Assembly: GCA_004555855.1 (NCBI GenBank)
Contig: SFJQ01000025.1
Coordinates: 1 to 17,743, forward strand
Direction of reading: 5' to 3'
DNA length: 17,743 nt
Origin: [Eubacterium] saphenum
GTDB lineage: Bacteria; Bacillota; Clostridia; Oscillospirales; Ruminococcaceae
The notes under the pieces were generated by a model. It was not told the DNA's origin and ran no database searches. It saw only the letters and a list, made by a program, of their open reading frames with translations. Below, one piece after another: positions 1 through 6,838 of this stretch; position 1 is the first letter of the stretch, and the number at the start of each line of letters is the position of its first letter. A program made the translations under genes and the position numbers.

Positions 1-115
1 CAAGAAGCTTCAGAGAAAGCACGAGCACGGCTTTATGAAGAGAATGGCAACCAAGAACGGCAGAAAAGTGCTCGCACGCCGCCGCGCAAAGGGCAGAAAA
101 AGACTGACTTATTGA
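1..115 (+). CDS. rpmH: Ribosomal protein L34, 3' part (5' end outside window)
   Basis: The frame from position 2 encodes 37 residues beginning KKLQRKHEHGFMKRMATKNG and ending in RKRLTY before TGA at 113-115. This is the nearly invariant body of large-subunit ribosomal protein L34, a 44-residue basic protein of the 50S subunit. Only about the first seven residues (normally MKRTYQP) lie before the window. rnpA starts five bases after the stop, the standard rpmH-rnpA arrangement near the bacterial replication origin, so the two are probably co-transcribed. Identification is very secure despite the truncation. Confidence 0.95.
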   Translation, partial: KKLQRKHEHGFMKRMATKNGRKVLARRRAKGRKRLTY

Positions 116-120
116 TTTAG

Positions 121-480
121 ATGTCCGATTTTAAAAAAAGGTACGTCGTAATCAAAAGCAACCGCGATTTCAGCTATTTGTTTAAGAAGGGCGAATCCGT
201 AGTGACATACGGCTTTGTATGCTATATAAAGCCGCGCCGGGCGGGGAAAAACCGCCTCGGCATAGTCACGGGGAAAAAAGTCGGAAACGCGGTTAAAAGA
301 AATCGTGCAAGACGGATTATACGAGAAGCGTTTCGGGTAATCGACCCGATAATCAGAAAAAGCGGGACGGGAAGATTTGACTTCGTTTTTGTGGCGCGGT
401 CAAAGACGCCGTCGCTAAAGACAGGACAAATCCTGAGCCTGATGAAAAAGACCGTTTTGCCGAAAATTCTGCAAGAATAA
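121..480 (+). CDS. rnpA: Ribonuclease P protein component
   Basis: A 119-residue basic protein that binds RNase P RNA and helps it remove 5' leaders from pre-tRNAs. The N-terminal KSNRDFSYLFKKG (residues 12-24) and the RNA-binding RNR signature inside GNAVKRNRARRIIREAFR (about 55-72) are both typical of RnpA, and the length is normal. The ATG at 121 follows the rpmH stop with a five-base gap and no obvious Shine-Dalgarno sequence, so translation may be coupled to rpmH. The downstream yidD starts six bases after its stop. Confidence 0.96.
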   Translation: MSDFKKRYVVIKSNRDFSYLFKKGESVVTYGFVCYIKPRRAGKNRLGIVTGKKVGNAVKRNRARRIIREAFRVIDPIIRKSGTGRFDFVFVARSKTPSLKTGQILSLMKKTVLPKILQE

Positions 481-486
481 AGTGAA

Positions 487-819
487 ATGAAATATATTTT
501 ACTGGGACTAATAAAGCTGTATAAACTTACATTGTCGAAAATTCTGCCGCCTTGCTGCCGCTTTTATCCAACCTGTTCCGAGTACGGATTAATCGCTGTT
601 CGGAGGTTCGGCGCGGTCAAGGGCGGTTATTTGACGTTATGGAGAATTTTGCGGTGCAATCCGTACTGCAACTGCGGCTATGACCCCGTACCCGAGAAAT
701 TTTGCTTTCGTCCCGAAAAACTGACCGTTTCCAATCCACAGTGGGACAGCTGGGAAGAAATGGTCGCTGCGGGAAATCAACAGGCGGGAAACACCGCGGA
801 CAGCTCGCAAAACGGCTGA
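487..819 (+). CDS. yidD: YidD membrane protein insertion efficiency factor
   Basis: A 110-residue protein with the YidD signature: an N-terminal amphipathic/hydrophobic stretch (1-20), PPCCRFYPTCSEY (21-33), then LWRILRCNPYCNCGYDPVP (51-69). YidD is a small inner-face membrane-associated protein thought to assist YidC-dependent insertion, although the mechanism is not well defined. The conserved core ends near residue 75; the last ~35 residues (polar, ending NTADSSQNG) are a lineage-specific tail. The position between rnpA and yidC is the classical one. The start has only a weak ribosome site (AAAGTGA just upstream), so coupling with rnpA is likely. Confidence 0.93.
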   Translation: MKYILLGLIKLYKLTLSKILPPCCRFYPTCSEYGLIAVRRFGAVKGGYLTLWRILRCNPYCNCGYDPVPEKFCFRPEKLTVSNPQWDSWEEMVAAGNQQAGNTADSSQNG

Positions 820-857
820 ACGCGATTAATGATTTATATGGCAAACGGCAGGTTTAT

Positions 858-886
858 CTGACGCTTAATCTGGCGTTTATTATAAC
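858..886 (+). promoter_or_regulatory. Possible sigma-A promoter ahead of yidC
   Basis: CTGACG (858-863) and TATAAC (881-886) are separated by 17 bases and each differs from the -35/-10 consensus by one or two positions. The predicted transcript would start near 893, only about 14 bases before the likely yidC start at 907, leaving a very short leader. It could be an internal promoter giving extra YidC. A chance match in the AT-richer gap is possible. Confidence 0.35.
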
Positions 887-906
887 ACGGAAAGGTTCTG
901 AAGGTT

Positions 907-2409
907 ATCAATTTCTTATATAGTATTATCGGCACGCCGCTTGGTTATGTGCTTTACGCGATTTACAACTTTATATGCAAGAACGTCGGAGTTGCGATTA
1001 TCCTCTTTACGTTCATCATAAAGGCTGCGCTTCTCCCGATTTACATCAAGCAGCAAAAGACAACGGCAAAATCCGCTGTTTTTGCTCCGAAGGTAAGGGA
1101 AATTCAGCAAAAATACAAGAACAACCCCCAAAAACAGCAGGACGAGCTTGCAAAGCTCCAGCAACAGGGCTATAAGCCGACTGCGGGCTGTCTGCCGACG
1201 CTGCTTTCGTTCCTGATACTGTTCGGCGTCATCGATGTCGTTTACAAGCCGCTTACCCACATTATCCACACCAACGAAAGTCAGGTTTCCGCATTTGTCG
1301 AGGAGTCCTACAACATTGATATGACCTCGATGTTTATCAAGGAAATCAATCTCTCCGGCGAAGAGCTTATGAAGCTCGATGAAAACGGCGTTAAAAAGCA
1401 CGAGGATATCGTCCGCGACGCAAAGAAAATTATCGCTTACTACAACGAACACTGCCTCACCGACGGCAAAAAGGCTGTCGATATCGCAGATTTCAAGGAA
1501 ATGAGCATTGAAAACGTCAATGTGATGAACACCGCGATTAAACGGATTATCTCGGACGAATACGCAAAAGACGCAAACGCGACAATGCTCACAAACGCGG
1601 ATATCTACAAGCTCACCGATGCGGAAAAGAAGGAAATTGACGCAATTCAGACGCCCGAGGACAAGCTGGCTTATCGCGCAGAGCACTGCTTCGGCGACGG
1701 AACAATCGCTCTGTTCAACACGCTCACAAACCACTACGGCTACTACAAGGCAACCGGTATCGATACCGTTCCGTTCGTGGCGTCCGCTTCGCTCCAGCGT
1801 GAGCTTTATGCGCTTGAATGCTACGGCAACAACAGCGAGTTCTTCAGCGAAAGAGTTGTAAACGACAACCTTCGCGTTCAGATAAACGAACTGAGCGACA
1901 ACCTCAACTTCCTCGGAATACCTCTCGGACAGGTTCCTATGGAGCATATGGGCTTCCCGATGATTCTCATTCCGATTTTGTCGTTCCTTCTCGCGCTTGC
2001 TCAGACCTTCATCTCCAACAGAAATATGGCAGTCAACAACCCCGAAGCAAAACCCATGGGCTGTATGAAGGTTATGATGTATGTTATGCCGCTTATCTCG
2101 CTGTGGATTGCGTTCTCCGTTCCCGCTGGCGCAGGCTTCTACTGGGCGATAAGCTATGTGTTCGGCATTGCTCAGACAATCATTCTCAACAAGCTGTACA
2201 ATCCGAAGAAGCTCAGAGAAATGGCGGCAGCGGAAATCGATTTGAAGAACAAGGTTGTTACGGTTGAAGCAGTCAAGGAAAAGATTATCGATGAAGAAAC
2301 CGGCGAGGTTCTCACCCAGAAGGAAATCAACCGCCGCAAGCTCGCCGAGGCAAGAAAAGCCGACGCTCTGAAATACGGCGAGGAATACAAGGAAGACGAT
2401 GACGACTGA
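907..2409 (+). CDS. yidC: YidC/Oxa1 membrane protein insertase
   Basis: Inserts and folds membrane proteins, alone or with SecYEG. The first in-frame standard start is GTG at 949 (486 residues), but the frame is open upstream to a stop at 883-885. The translated segment INFLYSIIGTPLGYVLYAIY (907-966) looks like the normal clostridial YidC N-terminus, so I place the start at ATC 907 (500 residues), an unusual start codon, behind GGAAAGG at 889-895. Counted from GTG 949: first transmembrane helix about 13-33, with Lys25 where YidC proteins keep a positive groove residue; the conserved cytoplasmic hairpin about 40-78; second helix 83-106; a large polar insert about 108-318; NLNFLGIPLGQ at 319-329; later helices about 337-355, 376-391 and 396-415; and an acidic tail ending EDDDD. 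Family assignment is certain; the start is not. Confidence 0.93.
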   Translation: MNFLYSIIGTPLGYVLYAIYNFICKNVGVAIILFTFIIKAALLPIYIKQQKTTAKSAVFAPKVREIQQKYKNNPQKQQDELAKLQQQGYKPTAGCLPTLLSFLILFGVIDVVYKPLTHIIHTNESQVSAFVEESYNIDMTSMFIKEINLSGEELMKLDENGVKKHEDIVRDAKKIIAYYNEHCLTDGKKAVDIADFKEMSIENVNVMNTAIKRIISDEYAKDANATMLTNADIYKLTDAEKKEIDAIQTPEDKLAYRAEHCFGDGTIALFNTLTNHYGYYKATGIDTVPFVASASLQRELYALECYGNNSEFFSERVVNDNLRVQINELSDNLNFLGIPLGQVPMEHMGFPMILIPILSFLLALAQTFISNRNMAVNNPEAKPMGCMKVMMYVMPLISLWIAFSVPAGAGFYWAISYVFGIAQTIILNKLYNPKKLREMAAAEIDLKNKVVTVEAVKEKIIDEETGEVLTQKEINRRKLAEARKADALKYGEEYKEDDDD

Positions 2410-2434
2410 TATCGCTTCCTGAAAGGGGAATAAT

Positions 2435-3409
2435 ATGGAGAAAGAATTCAGCGCAAAAACCATTGAAGAGGCAAAGGAGCTTGCCGCAAAGGAATTCGGC
2501 GTGAGTGCCGATGAAATTGAATTCGACATTCTCGAGCAGCCCAGAAAGACGCTTTTCGGCGGGCTTAAGGGAGAGGCTAGAGTTAACGCGATTTATGAGC
2601 CGGCTGTCGAAGAGCCGAAAAAGCGCATTTTCGAGGACGATGAAGAGGATATCGAAGAAGCCGGAGAAAGCGCTCCCGAGGCTTTGGACGATGAGAAATC
2701 CGATGACGAGGAGGAACTCCCCGCGGATTTTGACGTGACAAAGAGCCTGAAAGTAAAGACAGCTATCGAGTACCTCACGGCGGTTCTCAAAGCGCTCGGT
2801 CTTGAAAAGTTCACGATAACTCCCGAAAAGCGCGGCGGAAACGTTGTGCTTGACATCAAGGGCGAGAAGCTCGGCGTTGTTATCGGAAAGCGCGGCGAAA
2901 CGCTTGACAGCCTTCAGTATCTGACAATTCTCGCCAGCAACCGCACGGAAGAGAGCTTCTGCAGGATTTCGCTCGACTGCAACGGTTATCGCGACAAGCG
3001 CCGCGAAACTCTCGACGCGCTTGCAAGAAAGACATCTGCAAAGGTTATCAAGCAGGGCAGAAAGATTGCGCTTGAACCGATGAACCCTTATGAGCGCAGA
3101 ATTATTCACAGCTGCGTTGCCGAAATCGAGGGCGTTTCGAGCCGTTCGACAGGCTCCGAGCCGTTCAGAAAGGTTGTTATTTACGCAGACAAGCCCAAGT
3201 TCGACAACAACCGCAGACGCGGAGGAAATCACGGCAGCGGTTCGGGAGCAAGAGGCTATCGCCGCTCCGAGGGCTTCTCGACAAGCTTTGAGCGCGAATA
3301 TAAGCGCAGCAGCTACTCACCCGATGAAAACGCAAACGCGGGCGAGTTCTCGAAGGAAACGGTTGATACCGAGAGAAACGCAACCCTTTACGGAAAGATT
3401 GAGCTTTAA
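2435..3409 (+). CDS. khpB: Jag/KhpB RNA-binding protein (Jag_N-KH-R3H)
   Basis: A 324-residue cytoplasmic RNA-binding protein (Jag, also KhpB or EloR), which in Firmicutes pairs with KhpA and affects cell elongation and sRNA biology. Residues 1-52 are the Jag_N domain. Residues 60-100 are a strongly acidic linker (EDDEEDIEEAG). Residues 105-180 form the KH domain with the GxxG loop as GKRG (151-154). Residues 200-252 are the R3H domain with the R-x3-H motif at Arg221-His225. A Gly/Arg/Ser-rich low-complexity tail follows. Start ATG 2435 has AAAGGGG at 2422-2428. The gene follows yidC by 25 bases in the usual order and is closed by a terminator. The tail is longer than in many homologues. Confidence 0.95.
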   Translation: MEKEFSAKTIEEAKELAAKEFGVSADEIEFDILEQPRKTLFGGLKGEARVNAIYEPAVEEPKKRIFEDDEEDIEEAGESAPEALDDEKSDDEEELPADFDVTKSLKVKTAIEYLTAVLKALGLEKFTITPEKRGGNVVLDIKGEKLGVVIGKRGETLDSLQYLTILASNRTEESFCRISLDCNGYRDKRRETLDALARKTSAKVIKQGRKIALEPMNPYERRIIHSCVAEIEGVSSRSTGSEPFRKVVIYADKPKFDNNRRRGGNHGSGSGARGYRRSEGFSTSFEREYKRSSYSPDENANAGEFSKETVDTERNATLYGKIEL

Positions 3410-3418
3410 TTTAATGGA

Positions 3419-3446
3419 AAGCCGCCTGAAATCGGGCGGCTTTTTT
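3419..3446 (+). terminator. Intrinsic terminator after jag
   Basis: GCCGCC (3421-3426) pairs with GGCGGC (3435-3440), extended by AA/TT outside, with an eight-base loop and six T from 3441. It lies ten bases after the jag stop and ends the rpmH-to-jag unit. The next gene's ribosome site begins only five bases after the T run. Confidence 0.93.
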
Positions 3447-3462
3447 GAACAGGAGAATTTGT

Positions 3463-4104
3463 ATGATTGACGAACGACTGAAAAAACAGCTCGAGTTTCT
3501 GCTCGAAATCGACAAAATGAAGAGCCTTTACCGGCAGTCCTATATTATCCACGATGAAACGCGCGGCGACTCTATGCGCGAGTTTGAGGGCGAGAAAACG
3601 CGATACAAACGGCGCGAAAACGACGCGGAGCACTCGTTTCATCTGGCGCTTTTTGCGATGACGCTTGCCGAGCACTCAAACGAAAAGGTGGACGTGCTGA
3701 AGGTGATGAAGATGGTGCTTATACACGATGTTGTGGAGATTGACGCGGGCGACACCTACTGCTATGATACCGAGGGGTATAAGTCAAAGCGTGAACGCGA
3801 GGAAAAGGCTGCGGACAGGCTTTTCGGGCTGCTCCCCGATGACCAGCGTGACGAGTACCGCGCGCTCTGGGAGGAATTTGAGCGCGTTGATACCGCAGAA
3901 GCACGTTTTGCCGCGGCGCTCGACCGTATGCAACCGATGCTGCTGAATTACAGCAAGGACGGCATAAGCTGGCGTGAACACGGCGTTTCCTTCGAGCAGG
4001 TTCACGCTCGGAACGCACACATCAAAAACGGCTCCGAAGAACTCTGGGAGTATATCGAGGAGATGCTCAGGCAGGCGAAAGAAAAGGGCTGTTTCGCGGA
4101 ATAA
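3463..4104 (+). CDS. HD-domain hydrolase, HDDC2/YfbR-like (5'-deoxynucleotidase type)
   Basis: A 213-residue cytosolic HD-superfamily metal-dependent phosphohydrolase. The metal-binding pattern is complete: His57 in RENDAEHSF, His88-Asp89 in LIHDVVEIDAGD, and Asp154 in AALDRMQP. The spacing and the later LLPDDQRDEYRALWEEFE segment (123-140) resemble the HDDC2/YfbR family, whose studied members dephosphorylate deoxynucleoside 5'-monophosphates; the substrate here is inferred only. ATG 3463 is chosen over the in-frame TTG at 3445 because AGGAG (3451-3455) sits seven bases before it. It lies between the jag terminator and the der promoter, so it may be expressed alone or by readthrough; I see no convincing promoter. 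Confidence 0.82.
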   Translation: MIDERLKKQLEFLLEIDKMKSLYRQSYIIHDETRGDSMREFEGEKTRYKRRENDAEHSFHLALFAMTLAEHSNEKVDVLKVMKMVLIHDVVEIDAGDTYCYDTEGYKSKREREEKAADRLFGLLPDDQRDEYRALWEEFERVDTAEARFAAALDRMQPMLLNYSKDGISWREHGVSFEQVHARNAHIKNGSEELWEYIEEMLRQAKEKGCFAE

Positions 4105-4118
4105 TCGGCTATTTCCTC

Positions 4119-4147
4119 TTGAAAAATGTATAATAATATGATATACT
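4119..4147 (+). promoter_or_regulatory. Sigma-A-type promoter for der
   Basis: TTGAAA (4119-4124), a 17-base spacer and TATACT (4142-4147) make a near-consensus vegetative promoter. The expected start near 4154 gives a leader of about 28 bases, containing GAGGTG (4171-4176) five bases before the der ATG. A second TATAAT-like hexamer overlaps at 4150-4155 but is badly spaced from this -35. Confidence 0.82.
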
Positions 4148-4181
4148 ATTATAATAGAGAAATATGTTTTGAGGTGAAAAT

Positions 4182-5498
4182 ATGAGATTAGTGGCAATTG
4201 TCGGGCGGCCGAATGTCGGCAAGTCCACGCTTTTTAATAAACTTGTCGGGAAACGGCTTTCGATTGTTGACGACACGCCGGGCGTTACCCGCGACAGAAT
4301 TTACGGGAAATGCGAATGGCTCAACCGCGAGTTTACCCTTATCGACACCGGCGGTATCGAGCCGAAAACCGATGACACAATCCTAGCACAGATGCGTGAG
4401 CAGGCGATGCTTGCCATCGATTCGGCGGACTGCATCATCTTCGTTACCGATATGACAACCGGCGTTACCGCAAACGACACGGACGTTGCGAATATGCTGA
4501 TGAAGAGCGGAAAGCCCGTTGTTCTCGCGGTCAACAAAGACGACAACATCGGTGCGCCGCCGCCTGAATTTTACGAATTTTACAACCTCGGTCTGGGCGA
4601 CCCGATTTCCGTTTCCGCAGTTCACGGTCACGGCACGGGCGATTTGCTTGAGGCAGTTTTCAGGAATTTGCCGCCCGATGAGCCGGAGGAATATGAAGAA
4701 AACGCGATAAAGGTTGCCGTTATCGGAAAGCCGAATGTCGGAAAATCATCGCTTGTGAATTATCTCACGGGCGAAGAGCGCTCCATCGTTTCCGATATCG
4801 CGGGAACAACGCGCGACGCTATCGACAGCGAGGTTATCCGCGGCGACGACAGGTATATTTTCATCGATACCGCGGGAATGCGCCGCAAGGCAAAAGTTAC
4901 CGAAAATATCGAGCATTTCAGCGTTCTGCGCGCGCTTATGGCGGTTGACCGCGCGGACGTCTGCGTTGTTATGATAGACGCAACTGTCGGCTTCACGGAG
5001 CAGGACAGCAAGGTTGCGGGCTACGCTCACGACAAAGGAAAAGCGTGCGTTATCGCGGTGAACAAGTGGGACGCTGTTCCCGAGAAAACCGACAAAACGA
5101 TGCAGGAATTTACAAAAAAGCTCGAAATCGACTTCTCGTTTATGAGCTACGCGCCGTTTGTCTTTATCTCGGCGAAAACCGGCGCGCGCGTTGACAAGCT
5201 ATTCGACCTCATCAAAATTGTCCACGAGCAGCACAACCGCCGCATTTCCACGGGCGTCCTCAACGATATGCTCTCCTACGCAACCTCGCGCGTGCAGCCG
5301 CCCTCCGACAAGGGCAAGCGCCTGAAGGTCTACTATATGACGCAGGCTTCAACCGCGCCGCCAACCTTTGTCATCTTCTGCAACAGCAAGGAGCTTTTCC
5401 ACTACAGCTACCAGCGCTACCTCGAGAACCAAATCCGCGAAACCTTCGGGCTGGACAAAACACCTATCAAAATCTCCATACGCGAGCGCGGCGAATAG
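4182..5498 (+). CDS. der: Ribosome biogenesis GTPase Der (EngA)
   Basis: A 438-residue essential GTPase with two tandem G domains, acting in late 50S subunit assembly. G domain 1: P-loop GRPNVGKS (8-15), DTGG (55-58), NKDD (118-121). G domain 2: GKPNVGKS (182-189), DTAG (229-232), NKWD (294-297). The C-terminal KH-like domain spans about 350-438 and ends IKISIRERGE, as in most family members. Length and domain order are normal and all nucleotide-binding motifs are intact. It has its own promoter and a good ribosome site (GAGGTG). der close to plsY and gpsA is a common Firmicutes arrangement; here a hairpin repeat and two small membrane genes lie between der and plsY. Confidence 0.97.
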   Translation: MRLVAIVGRPNVGKSTLFNKLVGKRLSIVDDTPGVTRDRIYGKCEWLNREFTLIDTGGIEPKTDDTILAQMREQAMLAIDSADCIIFVTDMTTGVTANDTDVANMLMKSGKPVVLAVNKDDNIGAPPPEFYEFYNLGLGDPISVSAVHGHGTGDLLEAVFRNLPPDEPEEYEENAIKVAVIGKPNVGKSSLVNYLTGEERSIVSDIAGTTRDAIDSEVIRGDDRYIFIDTAGMRRKAKVTENIEHFSVLRALMAVDRADVCVVMIDATVGFTEQDSKVAGYAHDKGKACVIAVNKWDAVPEKTDKTMQEFTKKLEIDFSFMSYAPFVFISAKTGARVDKLFDLIKIVHEQHNRRISTGVLNDMLSYATSRVQPPSDKGKRLKVYYMTQASTAPPTFVIFCNSKELFHYSYQRYLENQIRETFGLDKTPIKISIRERGE

Positions 5499-5503
5499 CC
5501 CAA

Positions 5504-5690
5504 GGCAAGGCTCCTGCGTATCCCGACCTCCTGCGAGTACGAAGCTCGCTGCTCGGGCGAAACGCCCGTTTTTCGCTTCGCGAAAAACCAACAGCGCTTA
5601 AGCGCTGTTGCCCGCGCGAAGCGCGGGGGGCGTTCCGCCCACCGGGAGTCTGCGCGTACTCGGGGAGGAGCAGAAACTCAGGCTGCCGAA
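5504..5690. repeat. Five-hairpin structured repeat element, copy 1
   Basis: Five hairpins abut without spacers from 5555 to 5640. 5555-5567: GGGCG, loop AAA. 5568-5588: GTTTTTCGC, loop TTC. 5589-5610: a perfect 22-base palindrome with arm CAACAGCGCTT. 5611-5627: CCCGCGC, loop GAA. 5628-5640: GGGCG, loop TTC. Outer arms also pair: CGAGTACG (5534-5541) with CGTACTCG (5655-5662), and CCTCC (5527-5531) with GGAGG (5664-5668). A related copy lies at 10116-10317. There is no coding signal here. As DNA it could extrude a branched cruciform; as RNA it would be a structured leader before the next gene. It fits a non-coding mobile repeat such as a MITE or REP/BIME-like element, but I do not recognise a named family. 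Confidence 0.85.
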
Positions 5691-5694
5691 AGAG

Positions 5695-6189
5695 ATGAAA
5701 TTTAGCAAGGAGAAAAGGTTGAAAAAGTTACTGAAAGACTTCCTGAAGTACAAATTGAAAACGAATGCGGTAAAGCTGGCGCTGCTGGCGGCGATAGGCG
5801 CGGATATCGGGATTTGGATTGGCGTGTCGGCAAGCGCAACGGTTGAAACCGTGCAGACGCTGCTGAACTTGCAGTGGCTGTTTGTCGCGGTACTGATTGT
5901 GTGCGGATTTTTGTTTGTACACGGCGTTGTGACGCAGTTTGTTATCGATATAAAACGGCTCAGAGGTCACCTGGAAAACCTCCCGACAGCCGAAAGAGAA
6001 CAGCTTCTCGAGGAATACCAGACTGCCGAAATGAACGAAAACGGACGGCTTTTCCTATCGAAATTTATGCTGTATTTCTGCTTCGGCGGAGGAATTATGC
6101 GCTACTCGATTATCGACAGGATTTCGATTTTCCAAAAAGGCTTGTGGATTGAAAGCGTGAGTCGCTCGGTTCTGTTGAGAACAGGCTAA
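5695..6189 (+). CDS. Small two-helix membrane protein, probably truncated by a nonsense codon
   Basis: A 164-residue protein of unknown function. It has a Lys-rich N-terminus, predicted membrane helices at about 28-47 and 59-82, then a charged soluble part (HLENLPTAEREQLLEEY at 92-108). It resembles the next gene in layout and in sequence around LENLPTAE (here) and LKKLPENE (there), so the pair looks like a tandem duplication. The frame stops at TAA 6187-6189, but the same frame continues without a break for 27 more plausible codons (NEDKAALMNALIERTNAAR...) to TGA 6271-6273, overlapping the next start. This suggests a recent nonsense mutation or a sequence error. Start: ATG 5695 has a weak ribosome site; in-frame TTG 5719 has AAGGAG (5707-5712) six bases upstream and may be the true start. 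Confidence 0.62.
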   Translation: MKFSKEKRLKKLLKDFLKYKLKTNAVKLALLAAIGADIGIWIGVSASATVETVQTLLNLQWLFVAVLIVCGFLFVHGVVTQFVIDIKRLRGHLENLPTAEREQLLEEYQTAEMNENGRLFLSKFMLYFCFGGGIMRYSIIDRISIFQKGLWIESVSRSVLLRTG

Positions 6190-6265
6190 AACGAGGATAA
6201 AGCCGCGCTTATGAACGCGCTGATTGAACGGACAAACGCTGCAAGAGAACAAAAGGAAACCGACG

Positions 6266-6838
6266 ATGAATGACATAAAGAGGGAATATTTCAAGCTTTA
6301 CCGCCTCTCGACCGTTTTTATCTGGGTTTGGGCGGCGATTATGACAGCGGGGCTTTTTCTGACCGCGAGAAATAACCAAAACCTGCTGCCGTTTGCGATT
6401 GCAATAAGCAGCGCCGCCGTTTTGTACGCGGTTGTTATCACGGTTTTGACGTTTACCGCGCCCGTTGTTTTCAGGAATAATCTGAAAAAGCTGCCCGAAA
6501 ACGAGCAAAACGAAATACAAAACGGCAGGTTCACGCAAATCGGAAAGCGTAGATTTTACGAGCATTTCACGGTGTTTTTCGCGGGAAGGCAAATCAAGCT
6601 CGTGAAATACAGCGGGATAAAAAGCCTTGAGCCAAAAGGAAACAAGCTGCGGCTGGTTCTTGAAAGCGGGAAAACGGTTAATCTACCCGTTGACGTTGAG
6701 GAAAACTCCGCGATGTTAGCCGCCGCTCTCAAAAGCAAAAATCCCGACATCGCCGTGATTATCAACGGAAAAGTTGTCGAAAAAACAGGAAATTCGGTTG
6801 GTTTTGAAAAAACAGAAGAAAAGGAAGATACAAAATGA
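6266..6838 (+). CDS. Small two-helix membrane protein, paralogue of the preceding gene
   Basis: A 190-residue protein of unknown function with membrane helices at about 16-34 and 43-67 and a C-terminal soluble domain (about 85-160) rich in beta-forming segments: FTVFFAGRQIKLVKY, GIKSLEPKGNKLRLVLE and GKTVNLPVD. This layout is reminiscent of small bacterial PH-like or YcxB-like membrane proteins, which is inference only. A charged tail (EKTEEKEDTK) ends the protein. ATG 6266 is preferred over upstream in-frame ATG 6224 because AAGGA (6253-6257) lies eight bases before it. The stop overlaps the plsY start by four bases (ATGA), so translation is coupled to plsY, and the gene may support envelope or lipid functions. 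Confidence 0.75.
   Translation: MNDIKREYFKLYRLSTVFIWVWAAIMTAGLFLTARNNQNLLPFAIAISSAAVLYAVVITVLTFTAPVVFRNNLKKLPENEQNEIQNGRFTQIGKRRFYEHFTVFFAGRQIKLVKYSGIKSLEPKGNKLRLVLESGKTVNLPVDVEENSAMLAAALKSKNPDIAVIINGKVVEKTGNSVGFEKTEEKEDTK

Noticed and set aside
916..2529. 537-codon open frame on the minus strand
   Set aside because: It lies exactly antisense to yidC, which has clear family motifs; the long frame follows from yidC codon use, and its product has no recognisable motif.
2327..3232. 301-codon minus-strand frame
   Set aside because: Antisense to jag, whose KH and R3H motifs are unmistakable; no ribosome site or family signal.
5555..5640. CRISPR array
   Set aside because: The palindromes differ from one another, abut with no spacers and have no repeat-spacer period or cas genes.
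5608..5694. N-terminal extension of the small membrane protein gene
   Set aside because: The upstream codons are hairpin repeat sequence and lack a ribosome site, so the gene more likely starts at 5695 or 5719.
6224..6265. Earlier ATG for the second small membrane protein
   Set aside because: The residues come from the overlapping end of the previous gene, and ATG 6266 has a well-placed AAGGA.
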